From VRUE01 sp963817945 (GTDB lineage: Bacteria; Actinomycetota; Thermoleophilia; Solirubrobacterales; 70-9): a DNA stretch of 64,000 nt. The DNA lies in contig CAWFQH010000004.1 of assembly GCA_963817945.1 (NCBI GenBank), forward strand, positions 1-64,000, read 5' to 3'. A model generated the notes under the pieces. That model did not search any database. It was not told where the DNA came from and was given only the letters and a program-made list of their open reading frames with translations. A program made the translations under genes and the position numbers. This document shows positions 36,914-45,331 of the stretch, in pieces (position 1 is the first letter of the stretch; each line of letters opens with the position of its first letter).

Positions 36914-36936
36914 CGCGATGTGCGCCTGCAGAAAAG

Positions 36937-37215
36937 TCAGCGGTCTTCGAGCTCGTCGAAGCGGAGCGCGGCCCGGGTCGGAACGACGAAAGCGCCATTG
37001 CGGCGAACGAGGCCGCTGCCGACGAGCTCCCGGACGGCGCGCTCGAGGCCGTCTCGCTCGGCGAAGTCCTCCGGCTCCTCGCAGACGTCGCGCAGGAGCT
37101 CCTCGAAGGAGATTTGGATCGGATGCAGGGCGAGGAGCCAGCGCAGGACTGTCGCCTCGGTTCGGGCGTCTTCTTCGGCCGGCATCCGGGTCTGGTCGGT
37201 CTCGTCCATCGCCAT
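36937..37215 (-). CDS. Winged-helix-like small protein, unknown function
   Basis: About 92 residues if it starts at the Met at 37213-37215; the open frame extends to 37281. The pattern of helices (ATVLRWLLALHPIQISFEEL; LERAVRELVGSGLV) followed by a short beta stretch (VRRNGAFVVPTRAALRF) resembles a winged-helix fold, as in small transcription regulators. A DNA-binding role is an inference. It lies 69 bases downstream of the GH15 gene on the same strand. Confidence 0.6.
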   Translation of the reverse strand: MAMDETDQTRMPAEEDARTEATVLRWLLALHPIQISFEELLRDVCEEPEDFAERDGLERAVRELVGSGLVRRNGAFVVPTRAALRFDELEDR

Positions 37216-37284
37216 TACATAAGCCGCGGGGGGCGGAGACTCTCCCCCCGGGGAAATCGGGGCGAAATCTACTGTCTGCACGAC

Positions 37285-39174
37285 TCAGGCGTCCTCGCGG
37301 ACGCCGCCCATCTCGCTGAAGACGGCCGTCGGCCCACCGTCTTCGCGTTGCTCGTCGGCGATCACGTGCGAGACCGCGTTGATCAACGCCAGGTGCGTGA
37401 AGGCCTGCGGAAAGTTGCCGAGGTGGCTGCCACTGCGGGCGTCGAGCTCCTCGGCGTAGAGGTCGAGCCAGCCCGAGGACTCGAGCAGCCGTTCGCAGAG
37501 GACGCGCGCGCGCCACGCCTCGCCGATCTCCGAGAGCGCCGAGACGAGCCAGAAGGAACAGATCAGGAAGGACCCCTCCTCGCCGCGCAGCCCGTCGTCG
37601 GTCTCCGCGACCCGGTAGCGGAGGACGAGCCCGTCGCGGGTCAGGTCGGCGGCAATCGCCTCGACCGTGTCGCGGACGCGGGGGTCGTTGGCAGGCAGGA
37701 AGCGGACGAGGGGGATCAGCAGGGTGGAGGCGTCGAGGGCGTCGGTCTCGTAGTGCTGGCGGAAGACGCCGTCCCGCACGCCGCGCTCGAGGATCTCAGC
37801 GTGCATCCGGTCCGCCGTCGCCTGCCACTCCTCGCCGACGTCATCGACCCCGATGCTACGGGCGAGGCGGGCGCCGCGGTCGACCGCGACCCAGATCATC
37901 AGCTTCGAGGAGACGTAGTGCTGCGGCGCCCCGCGCGCCTCCCAGATCCCCTGATCGGGGTGCGGCCAGGCGGCGATCGCGTCCTCGACCTGTTCGCGAA
38001 TCAGCTGGCGGTCGGCCGGGGTCCCCGTGCCGCGCAGTGCTTTCTCGTGCAGGTAGATCGAGTCCAGCAGCGCCCCCCAGACGTCATTCTGGCGCTGGTC
38101 GAAAGCGCCGTTGCCGATCCGGACCGGGCGGGCACCGCCGTAGCCGTCGAGGTGGTCGAGCGTGCGCTCGGTCAGCTCCTTCTCGCCGCCGATCCCGTAC
38201 ATGATCTGCAGGTTGGGGTTTTTGCGGCAGACGCCAACGATGAAGCGCATGAAGTCGCGCGCCTCCTGGTCGAAGCCAAGCGTGTGCAGCGCCCAGAGGC
38301 TGAAGGTCGAGTCGCGGATCCAGCTGTAGCGGTAGTCCCAGTTGCGTTCGCCACCCGGCGTCTCCGGCAGCGAGGTCGTCGGTGCGGCGACGAGCGCGCC
38401 GGTGGGGGCGTAGGTCAGGCCCTTGAGGACGAGGGCGGAGCGCTGCAGGTGGATCCGCCACGGGTGGTCTGGGAACTCACCGTCGCGCAGCCAGCGGCGC
38501 CAGAACTCTTCGGTCGAGTCGAGCCGCTCCAGCGCCTCGGGGGCGCTGCGTGGCCCGCCGAGGTTGCCGTCGCCCCAGGAGATCGCACAGAAGCCGGTCT
38601 CGTTCTCGCGCAGCTTCATCGTGCCGCGGGCGGATCCGCCCTCGATCGTCAGATCCATGTCGGTGTTCAGCCGCAGCTCGATTCCATCGCCGCGGGCCAC
38701 GGCCTCGCCGAGTTCGCCGCCGCTCCAGCTCGCCGTCTCGGCGCCGTAGCCGAAGCGCGGCATGCACTCCATCCCCATCTCGACCTCGCCGTCGACGCAG
38801 GTCATCAGCCGCAGCAGCGAGTGGTCGGACTCGTGTTCGGTCCGGGGCCGCCCGTCGCCGCCCTCCGCCGCCCACTCGCCGATCGTCAGCAGGTCGTGGA
38901 CAACGACCCAGCCGGTATCGGTGACCCAGGTCGTCTCAATCACCAGCGTGCCCGGCTCATAGCGGCGGGCGATCGGCACGACGACCCCGCGCGGCGCCAG
39001 CTTGAAGTGGCCGGCGTCACGATCCAGCAGCGCCGCAAAGGCACTAGGGGAGTCGAAGCGCGGCAGGCAGAGCCACTCGACTGCGCCTTCGAAGGAGACG
39101 AGGGCGCCGGTGTGGCAGTCGGAGAGGAAGCCGTAGCTGCCGATCGGCGGAAAGCGATGATTGACGGCGCTCAT
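37285..39174 (-). CDS. Glycoside hydrolase family 15 protein (trehalase/glucoamylase type)
   Basis: 629 residues from ATG 39172-39174 (GTG 39177 is one codon earlier). N-terminal beta-sandwich domain with FPPIGSYGFLSDC and VEWLCLPRFDSPS, then the catalytic (alpha/alpha)6 barrel with RNWDYRYSWIRDSTF, GAFDQRQNDVWGALLDSIYL, DQGIWEARG (candidate general acid Glu), EEGSFLICSFWLV (candidate general base Glu) and HLGNFPQAFTHLALINA. This is the form of actinobacterial trehalases and related glucoamylases. No signal peptide, so it is cytosolic; trehalose or an alpha-glucan is the likely substrate. The divergent CtaG-like gene lies about 90 bases away. Confidence 0.92.
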   Translation of the reverse strand: MSAVNHRFPPIGSYGFLSDCHTGALVSFEGAVEWLCLPRFDSPSAFAALLDRDAGHFKLAPRGVVVPIARRYEPGTLVIETTWVTDTGWVVVHDLLTIGEWAAEGGDGRPRTEHESDHSLLRLMTCVDGEVEMGMECMPRFGYGAETASWSGGELGEAVARGDGIELRLNTDMDLTIEGGSARGTMKLRENETGFCAISWGDGNLGGPRSAPEALERLDSTEEFWRRWLRDGEFPDHPWRIHLQRSALVLKGLTYAPTGALVAAPTTSLPETPGGERNWDYRYSWIRDSTFSLWALHTLGFDQEARDFMRFIVGVCRKNPNLQIMYGIGGEKELTERTLDHLDGYGGARPVRIGNGAFDQRQNDVWGALLDSIYLHEKALRGTGTPADRQLIREQVEDAIAAWPHPDQGIWEARGAPQHYVSSKLMIWVAVDRGARLARSIGVDDVGEEWQATADRMHAEILERGVRDGVFRQHYETDALDASTLLIPLVRFLPANDPRVRDTVEAIAADLTRDGLVLRYRVAETDDGLRGEEGSFLICSFWLVSALSEIGEAWRARVLCERLLESSGWLDLYAEELDARSGSHLGNFPQAFTHLALINAVSHVIADEQREDGGPTAVFSEMGGVREDA

Positions 39175-39263
39175 CACACCGTCTCGCGCTTCGCTCGCGG
39201 CGCGAAGGGCCAGAGATGGACGCTTGCTCGCTCCGCGCTCAAAGGAGGTGCCAAGCTACCACC

Positions 39264-40178
39264 GTGAGTCCTCTCGTCGCCCACGTCGCCGGCTCCTTCG
39301 CGCCGCTCGAGGTGGTTCCGCTTACCGCGGCCGCGCTCCTCTACTGGCACCGGGCGACCGTGCTCGCCTGGGACGGCCGCCCGGTGCCGGTCTGGCGCCA
39401 GGTCTGTTTCGGCGCCGGCCTGGCGACGATCGCCGCCGCCCTCTTCGGCCCGCTCGGCCACATGTCGGAGGAGCTGGTGATCGCCCACATGGGGGAGCAC
39501 CTGCTGATCGGCGACCTCGCCTCGCTGCTGCTCGTGCTCGGTCTGACCAAATCGCTCCTGCAGCCGATCCTCGCGATCCGCGCCTTCGACCGCCTTCAGT
39601 TCCTCGCCCACCCGGCGGTGGCGCTGCCGCTCTGGGCCACCAACCTCTTCCTCTGGCACCTGCCGACGCTCTACCAGGACGCTTACGGCACGGCGCCGCT
39701 GCACGCCTTCGAGCACGCGACCTTCCTCTTCTTCGGCTGCCTGATGTGGATGCCACTCTTCGGCCCGCTGCCAAAGCCGCAGTGGTTCACCGCCGCCTGG
39801 AAGGTCGGCTACGTGGTCGCCGTCCGCTTCACCGGCGCCATTCTCGGCAATGTGCTGATGTGGTCGGGCTCGGTGCTGTACCCGATCTACGCACCGGGCG
39901 AGCGCTCCTGGGGGATCTCGCCGCTCGCCGACCAGAGCACGGCAGGCGTGATCATGATGGTCGAGGGAACCTTCCTCTTACTCGGCGTCCTCGCCTGGGT
40001 TTTCTTTGAGGTCGCCCGCGAAGGCACCGAGAAGCAGCGGCTGCTCGACCTGGCTCGAGAGCGAGGCGTGCCACTCGACGAGCGCCGGGCGCAGCGCGCC
40101 GTCGCCGCCGGCCACGGGGCCCTGCTGGAGGAGCGGCTGAAGGCCGCCGGCGATGAGCGCGAGCTCGAGCGGGCCTGA
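39264..40178 (+). CDS. CtaG/caa3-type cytochrome c oxidase assembly-like membrane protein
   Basis: 304 residues. GTG 39264 is chosen because an AGGAGG box stands at 39243-39248, about 15 bases upstream. About seven hydrophobic segments; conserved-looking HMSEELVIAHMGEHLLIGDL with several His and PAVALPLWATNLFLWHLPTLYQ with a His, then HAFEHATFLFFGCLMW. These His-containing helices fit the CtaG/caa3 family, linked to copper delivery to cytochrome c oxidase. A charged cytosolic tail of about 45 residues follows. No oxidase genes are near. Its stop overlaps the next gene by 26 bases. Confidence 0.85.
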   Translation: MSPLVAHVAGSFAPLEVVPLTAAALLYWHRATVLAWDGRPVPVWRQVCFGAGLATIAAALFGPLGHMSEELVIAHMGEHLLIGDLASLLLVLGLTKSLLQPILAIRAFDRLQFLAHPAVALPLWATNLFLWHLPTLYQDAYGTAPLHAFEHATFLFFGCLMWMPLFGPLPKPQWFTAAWKVGYVVAVRFTGAILGNVLMWSGSVLYPIYAPGERSWGISPLADQSTAGVIMMVEGTFLLLGVLAWVFFEVAREGTEKQRLLDLARERGVPLDERRAQRAVAAGHGALLEERLKAAGDERELERA

Positions 40179-41664
40179 GCGGCCGCTGCTGCTGGCGGCG
40201 CTGGTCTTCGTCGTCGGCGCCGCCAGCCTCGGCGCCGAGATCGCCGCGGCGCGCCTGCTGGCGCCCTATTTCGGCGCCTCGACGATCGTCTGGGCTAACA
40301 CGATCGGCGTCGTCCTCGTTGCCCTCTCGGTCGGCTACTGGCTCGGTGGCCGCTACGCCGACCGCCACCCGCACCTGCGTGGCCTCTGTCTCCTGGTCCT
40401 CGTCGCCTCGCTGCTGATCGCGGCGGTGCCGTTCGCCTCGCGTCCTTTCCTCGGCTTCTCGGTTGACGCCTTCGACACCGTCTCGGTCGGCGGTTTCGCC
40501 GGCTCGCTGTTCGGCGTGCTGGTGCTGGTCGCGGTGCCGGTGACCCTGCTCGGCGCGGTCGCACCCTGGGCCGTGCGCCTCGCCGTCGCCGACGTCGACC
40601 GCTCCGGCGAGGTGGTGGGGAGGCTCTACGCGATCTCCACTGCTGGCTCGCTGCTGGGGACGATGCTGGCGGCGCTGCTGCTGATCCCGCTGCTGGGGAC
40701 GCAGCGGACCTTCCTCGTCTTCGCCCTCGCCCTGGCGTTGGTCGCGGCGACCGGCCTCGGCTGGCGCTTCGCGGCGCTGCCCGCTGTTCTCGCTCTGGCG
40801 ATCGCGGCGCCGGTGGGGACGATCAAGGCCGCCGACACGGGCCGCGTCCTCTACGAGACCGAGACGACGCACCAGTACGCGCGGGTCGTCGAACGCCCCG
40901 ACGGCGCCCGCGTCCTCGAGCTGAACGAGGGGCAGGCGGTCCATTCCCTCTTCCGGCCCGGCAGCTACCTGACCGGCGACTACTGGGACGGTCACCTGGT
41001 CCTGCCGTTCGCGAGCCGGGCACGGCCGCCAGCGCGGATTGCGATCCTCGGCAACGCGGCCGGCACGGTGGCACGCGCCTTCGGCCGTTTCTTCCCCCGC
41101 ACCGCGGTCGATGCGGTCGAGATCGACGCCGAGCTGACCGAGCTGGGGCGGCGCTTCTTCGATCTCCGCAACCCCCGCATGGAGGTCTTTGCCGAGGACG
41201 CGCGGCCCTGGTTGGAGCGATCCAGCGGCGGCTACGACGCGATCATGGTCGATGCCTACCGCCAGCCCTACATCCCCTTCTACCTGGCGACCCGCGAGTT
41301 CTTCGAGCTGGCGGCAGAGCGCCTGGCGCCGGGCGGGATCGCGATCGTCAACGTCGGCCACCCGGAGGGCGCCGGCGAGCTGGAGCGCGTCCTGGGGCGG
41401 ACGATGGCGGCGGCCTTCCGACGGGTCCTGCGCTACCCGATCGAGTCGACTAACACGCTCCTGGTCGCCTCGCAGGGTGCCCTCTCGCCGCAGCGGCTGC
41501 GCCGTCGGGCGGTCGCGCTGCCGCGGCCGCTGCGCGCACCGGCGCTGGAGGCGGCGGCGATGTTGGAGCCGCGCCTGCCGGGCGGCGAGGTCTACACCGA
41601 CGACCGCGCCCCCGTCGAGTGGCTGGTCGACTCTTCCCTGCTGGAATACGCGAACGATGAGTAG
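40153..41664 (+). CDS. Spermidine synthase-like protein with N-terminal membrane domain
   Basis: 503 residues. Residues 1-215 hold about six or seven membrane segments (LLLAALVFVVGAASLGAEIAA onwards), as in membrane-bound spermidine-synthase homologues. Residues 220-480 are a Rossmann methyltransferase-like domain: IAILGNAAGTVARAF, VDAVEIDAELTELG, EVFAEDARPWL, DAIMVDAYRQPYIPFYL. The glycine loop and the acidic residue for the nucleoside are present. Whether it makes a polyamine is unproven; many such fusions are of unknown activity. Overlaps the CtaG-like gene at its start and a 44-residue gene at its end. Confidence 0.85.
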   Translation: MSASSSGPERPLLLAALVFVVGAASLGAEIAAARLLAPYFGASTIVWANTIGVVLVALSVGYWLGGRYADRHPHLRGLCLLVLVASLLIAAVPFASRPFLGFSVDAFDTVSVGGFAGSLFGVLVLVAVPVTLLGAVAPWAVRLAVADVDRSGEVVGRLYAISTAGSLLGTMLAALLLIPLLGTQRTFLVFALALALVAATGLGWRFAALPAVLALAIAAPVGTIKAADTGRVLYETETTHQYARVVERPDGARVLELNEGQAVHSLFRPGSYLTGDYWDGHLVLPFASRARPPARIAILGNAAGTVARAFGRFFPRTAVDAVEIDAELTELGRRFFDLRNPRMEVFAEDARPWLERSSGGYDAIMVDAYRQPYIPFYLATREFFELAAERLAPGGIAIVNVGHPEGAGELERVLGRTMAAAFRRVLRYPIESTNTLLVASQGALSPQRLRRRAVALPRPLRAPALEAAAMLEPRLPGGEVYTDDRAPVEWLVDSSLLEYANDE

Positions 41665-41791
41665 CGTCCGCTTCGATCCGCTGCGCCGGCCCAAGGCCTG
41701 GCTGGTCACCGGCCCGCTCGGCCGCGGCCTCGCCTTCGCGATCGACTTCGCCGTCGCCGTGCGCCGCGGCCTGCTGCGCCGCCCGCGATAG
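41657..41791 (+). CDS. Small protein (44 residues) coupled to spermidine synthase-like gene
   Basis: ATG 41657 overlaps the preceding stop by eight bases, suggesting coupled translation. The product (SSVRFDPLRRPKAWLVTGPL then GRGLAFAIDFAVAV) is basic at both ends with one modest hydrophobic stretch. No family recognised. It ends at TAG 41789-41791, two bases before a strong hairpin. Confidence 0.55.
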   Translation: MSSVRFDPLRRPKAWLVTGPLGRGLAFAIDFAVAVRRGLLRRPR

Positions 41792-41792
41792 C

Positions 41793-41842
41793 GCCGACTG
41801 TGCAGTTGACCACGCTATGACGTGGTCAACTGCACAGTCGGC
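41793..41842. terminator. Perfect 22-bp inverted repeat, 6-nt loop
   Basis: Arms 41793-41814 and 41821-41842 are exactly complementary; the loop is CTATGA. It starts right after the 41657-41791 gene and lies before tig, so it can act as a terminator hairpin, but there is no T-run after it. The stem is much longer than usual for an intrinsic terminator. Confidence 0.6.
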
Positions 41843-41855
41843 ATCTGGATTCCTC

Positions 41856-41861
41856 TAGGGT
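41856..41861 (+). promoter_or_regulatory. -10-like box before tig
   Basis: TAGGGT, nine bases before ATG 41871; no ribosome binding site is seen between them. It would give a leaderless or nearly leaderless transcript. Confidence 0.4.
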
Positions 41862-41870
41862 CAGCGCCCG

Positions 41871-43250
41871 ATGCAGACCACCGTTTCAGAGCTGCCCGGC
41901 TCGCGCGTGCGGGTCGAGGTGGAGGTTCCGGCCGCCGATGTCGATCGCGGCGTGCAGCGCGCCGCCCGCGCACTGGCGCGCGAGATGCGGATGCCCGGCT
42001 TCCGCAAGGGCAAGGCGCCGCCCTCGCTGGTGATCCAGCGGCTCGGCTACGGGCCGGTGCTGGAGGAGGCGATTCGCGAGGCGCTGCCGGAGTGGTACGA
42101 ACGCGCCCTGCTCAGCTCGGGGATCGCGCCGATCGGCGACCCCGGCATCGAGATCGTCTCGACGCCGGAGGGGGAGGGGGAGCCGCTCGGCTTCAAGTTC
42201 GAGATCGGCGTGCGGCCGCAGGCGAAGCTGGGCGAATACAAGGGCCTTGAGGTCGGGCGGGCTGAGCCCGAGGCGCCGAGCGAGATCGTCGACCGCGAGC
42301 TAGAGCGGATGCGCGAAGGATTCGCCAGGCTGGAGCCGGTCGAGCGGTCGGCCACGATGGGCGACGCCCTGCTGATCGACTTCGAGGGTTTCGTCGACGG
42401 CAAGCCCTTCGAGGGCGGCACGGCGACGGACTACCTGCTGGAGCTGGGCGGCAACCAGCTGATCGAGGGCTTCGAGGAGCAGCTGGTCGCCGCCGCCGCT
42501 GGCGAGACGCGCCAGGTCGAGGTCGCCTTCCCGGAGGACTACCGGGCCGAGCAGCTTGCCGGCGAGGACGCGGTCTTCAAAGTCGAGGTCAAGGAGGTGC
42601 GGGAGAAGGTCCTACCCGACCTCGACGACGACTTCGCCTCCGAAGCGTCGGAGCTCGACACGCTGGCGGAGCTTCGCGCCGACATCGGCGAGCGCGTCGC
42701 CAAGGCGATGGAGGAGCGGACCGAGCAGGACTTCCGGATCGCCGCCGTGGACGCGGCGGCCGACACGGCGACGGTCGAGCTGCCCGACGACCTGATCGAG
42801 GCGCGCGCCAGCGAACGCTGGGAGCGGGTCGAGCGCCAGCTTGCGTCGCGGGGGATGAGCCCCGACGCCTACCTGCAGATGCAGGGCAAGACTCGAGAGG
42901 AGGTCCTCGAGGAGTCGCGCCCCGATGTCGAGCGCGAGCTGAGGCGCGAGGCGGTGCTGGCGGCGATCGCCGAGGCCGAGGACATCGAGGTCTCCGACGA
43001 GGAGATGACCGAGGCCCTCGCGCACGCCGCCGAACACGAGCGCACCACCCCCGAGAAGCTGCTGAAGCGGCTGCGGGAGAGCGGCCGCGACGCGACGGTC
43101 CGCGAGGACATTCGCTTCCGCAAGGCGATCGACCTGGTCGCCGAGGCGGCGAAGCCGATCCCGCTCGAGCAGGCCGAGGCGCGCGAGCAGATCTGGACTC
43201 CGGAGAAGGAGCGCGAAGCCGCCGGCGGGCTCTGGACGCCCGATTCCTAG
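41871..43250 (+). CDS. tig: Trigger factor
   Basis: 459 residues. Ribosome-associated chaperone and prolyl isomerase. The N-terminal ribosome-binding domain has MPGFRKGKAPPSLV, matching the family's GFRxGK signature; the FKBP-like domain (about 155-240) has GDALLIDFEGFVDGKPFEGG and IEGFEEQLVAAAAGE; the long C-terminal helical chaperone domain follows to a short acidic tail. Normal length. First of the protein quality-control genes, with clpP and clpX 1.5-4 kb downstream, separated by a GGDEF gene, an arrangement otherwise common in bacteria. Confidence 0.95.
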   Translation: MQTTVSELPGSRVRVEVEVPAADVDRGVQRAARALAREMRMPGFRKGKAPPSLVIQRLGYGPVLEEAIREALPEWYERALLSSGIAPIGDPGIEIVSTPEGEGEPLGFKFEIGVRPQAKLGEYKGLEVGRAEPEAPSEIVDRELERMREGFARLEPVERSATMGDALLIDFEGFVDGKPFEGGTATDYLLELGGNQLIEGFEEQLVAAAAGETRQVEVAFPEDYRAEQLAGEDAVFKVEVKEVREKVLPDLDDDFASEASELDTLAELRADIGERVAKAMEERTEQDFRIAAVDAAADTATVELPDDLIEARASERWERVERQLASRGMSPDAYLQMQGKTREEVLEESRPDVERELRREAVLAAIAEAEDIEVSDEEMTEALAHAAEHERTTPEKLLKRLRESGRDATVREDIRFRKAIDLVAEAAKPIPLEQAEAREQIWTPEKEREAAGGLWTPDS

Positions 43251-43347
43251 CGCGACCGCGCCGGATTCCCGGAGCCAAACGCCCTCTGGCCGAAAGTTGT
43301 ATTGCACGGTTAAGGGTCGCCGTCGGTGCGCCGAAACTGGGTAAGAA

Positions 43348-44676
43348 ATGGCGACGACAGTGCGGAGAACCACAGGTCGGGACAGGGCAGCCGAGATTCG
43401 GATTCCCCCCCTCCAGGCGTTGCTCGATCGACCTCGTGTAGCGCTGGCGGTTGCGGCTGCGCTCTTCGCGGCGGTCTTCGTCGCCCGGATCACCTTCGGG
43501 ACCTTGGCCGATGCGTTCAGCTTCCTCTACATCGTCCCGGTGGTGCTCGTCGCCATTGCCTTCGGCGTCAGGGGAGGCCTTCTTGCGGGTCTTCTCGCCT
43601 TCGGCCTGTCGTCGACGGGGGCGCTGATCGCCGACGCTCCGGTGACGGCGCTGGGATACGCCAACCGGGCGCTGGCCTATCTCTTCGTCGGTGGGCTGAC
43701 CGGCCACTTCGCCGCCAGCCTCCGCGCCGTCGAGAGCGAAAGCGCCCGGCACTTCGAGCTCTCCCAGGACATGATCTGCACCGCCGACTTCGACGGTTAC
43801 TTCACACGCGTCAACCCCGCCTTCGAACGAATCCTCGGCTACAGCGAGGCGGACCTGCTCGGCCGGCCGTTTCTCGACTTCGTCCACCCGGACGACCGGC
43901 AGCGCACCGAAGAAGAGTCGGCTGCACTGGCCGACGGCGCCGAAACCGTCCAGTTCCAGAACCGCTACTTCGACAAGGCCGGTGAGGTTCACTGGCTGGA
44001 GTGGATGTCCAAGCCGGTCGCCGAGGAGAAGGTCATCTATGCGTGTGCGCGCGACGTGACCGACCGCAAAGCGCTCGAGCAGGAGTTGCAGCGCCTCTCG
44101 AACCACGACTCGTTGACCGGGCTCTTCAACCGCAGGCGCTTCGAGGAAGAGCTGCGGCGTCAGCTCGCCTACACGCGCCGCTATGGCAACGGCGGGGCGC
44201 TGCTGGTGATCGATGTCGACCGCTTCAAGCAGATCAACGACACGCTCGGCCATGCCGCCGGCGACAAGGCGCTGTGCAAGGTGGCGGCGCTCCTGCGCGA
44301 CAACCTGCGGGGCAGCGACGTGATCGCCCGCGATCCCAATCTGCCGGTCCCGATCGGGGCCGTCGACGGCCCCGGCCAGCCGAACCCCGAGGCGGTTCTG
44401 GCGCGGCTCGGCGGGGACGAGTTCGTGATCCTGCTGCCGGAGGTGGACGAGCAGGGTGCGCGGGCCGTCGCCGAGCGGTTGGCCGCGACGGCACGCGATT
44501 CGACCCTCCGCGTCGACGGCGAGGAGGTGCGGCTGGAGATCAGCGTCGGCGTTGCCATGTTCGATGAGTACGGCCGGCCGGGCGAGGAGGACCTGCTCGC
44601 CGCCGCCGATCGCGCGATGTACCTGGTCAAGGCCGGCGGCGGCAGCGGGACAAACGTCGCCCCGCCGTCCGCCTGA
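43348..44676 (+). CDS. Membrane PAS-GGDEF protein (probable diguanylate cyclase)
   Basis: 442 residues. Residues 30-130 carry three or four hydrophobic segments (VAVAAALFAAVFVARITFG; FLYIVPVVLVAIAFGVRGG), then a PAS domain at about 135-255 (DMICTADFDGYFTRVNPAFE; FLDFVHPDDRQRTEEE) and a GGDEF domain at about 265-440 with NHDSLTGLFNRRRF, IDVDRFKQINDTLGHAAGD and the intact signature RLGGDEF. It should make cyclic di-GMP. An extra segment of 24 residues (44332-44403) separates the RGSD that would form the inhibitory I-site from the signature. The gene is inserted between tig and clpP. Confidence 0.92.
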   Translation: MATTVRRTTGRDRAAEIRIPPLQALLDRPRVALAVAAALFAAVFVARITFGTLADAFSFLYIVPVVLVAIAFGVRGGLLAGLLAFGLSSTGALIADAPVTALGYANRALAYLFVGGLTGHFAASLRAVESESARHFELSQDMICTADFDGYFTRVNPAFERILGYSEADLLGRPFLDFVHPDDRQRTEEESAALADGAETVQFQNRYFDKAGEVHWLEWMSKPVAEEKVIYACARDVTDRKALEQELQRLSNHDSLTGLFNRRRFEEELRRQLAYTRRYGNGGALLVIDVDRFKQINDTLGHAAGDKALCKVAALLRDNLRGSDVIARDPNLPVPIGAVDGPGQPNPEAVLARLGGDEFVILLPEVDEQGARAVAERLAATARDSTLRVDGEEVRLEISVGVAMFDEYGRPGEEDLLAAADRAMYLVKAGGGSGTNVAPPSA

Positions 44677-44700
44677 GCAGGCCCCCGGGCCCCGTGCCCG

Positions 44701-44725
44701 CGCCAGGCGGCGAGCCCGCCTGGCG
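44701..44725 (+). terminator. Terminator-like hairpin after the GGDEF gene
   Basis: Perfect 10-bp arms at 44701-44710 and 44716-44725 with a 5-base loop, 25 bases after the GGDEF stop. GC-rich stem, followed by GCTTCTAT, a weak T content. Confidence 0.6.
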
Positions 44726-44730
44726 GCTTC

Positions 44731-44738
44731 TATAGAGT
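44731..44738 (+). promoter_or_regulatory. -10-like box before clpP
   Basis: TATAGAGT, with eight bases to ATG 44747, directly after the hairpin that ends the previous gene. The position again implies a leaderless clpP transcript. Confidence 0.45.
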
Positions 44739-44746
44739 GCGCGGCG

Positions 44747-45331
44747 ATGAGCCCTCTGGTTCCGATGGTGGTCGAGCAGACCTCGCGCGGCGAGCGCGCC
44801 TTCGACATCTACTCGCGCCTGCTCGGCGAGCGCATCGTCTTCCTCGGCACCCCCGTGACCGAGGAAATTGCCAACCTGATCGTCGCCCAGCTCCTGCACC
44901 TGGAGTCCGAGGACCCGGACAAGGACATCAGCCTCTACGTCAACTCGCCCGGTGGCTCCGTCTACGCCGGCCTGGCGATCTACGACACGATGCAGTTCAT
45001 CAAGCCGGAAGTGCAGACGATCTGCGTTGGCATCGCGATGAGCATGGGGGCGTTGCTCCTGGCTGGCGGCGCCGCGGGCAAGCGGATGGCCCTGCCCAAC
45101 TCGAAGATCCTCATCCACCAGGTCTCCTCCGGCTTCGAAGGCCAGGCGACCGACATCGAGATCCACGCCAAAGAGATCATCGATGTGCGCCGCCGCCTCG
45201 ACGAGATCCTCGCCAAACACACGCAGCAGCCGTTCGACAAGGTCACCAAGGACACCGAGCGGGACTACTTCATGAGCGCGGAGGAGGCAAAGGAGTACAA
45301 CCTCGTCGACCGCGTCATCGAACACCACTGA
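44747..45331 (+). CDS. clpP: ATP-dependent Clp protease proteolytic subunit
   Basis: 194 residues from ATG 44747; the frame is open further upstream, but the -10-like box and family length set this start. Catalytic Ser in GIAMSMGALLLAGG, His in SKILIHQVSSGFEG and Asp in KDTERDYFM are present. VNSPGGSVYAGLAIYDTM forms the substrate-binding strand. It assembles into a tetradecamer with ClpX, encoded 2 kb downstream. Its stop overlaps a CTG that appears to start the M23 peptidase gene (CTGA). Confidence 0.96.
   Translation: MSPLVPMVVEQTSRGERAFDIYSRLLGERIVFLGTPVTEEIANLIVAQLLHLESEDPDKDISLYVNSPGGSVYAGLAIYDTMQFIKPEVQTICVGIAMSMGALLLAGGAAGKRMALPNSKILIHQVSSGFEGQATDIEIHAKEIIDVRRRLDEILAKHTQQPFDKVTKDTERDYFMSAEEAKEYNLVDRVIEHH

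Noticed and set aside
37114..39267. Forward open frame of 717 residues over the GH15 gene
   Set aside because: The reverse strand encodes a full GH15 enzyme with catalytic motifs; the forward frame has no recognisable domain and low-complexity composition.
39952..41709. Reverse frame of 585 residues over the CtaG-like and spermidine-synthase-like genes
   Set aside because: Gln/Arg/Asp-rich shadow of two well-supported membrane proteins.
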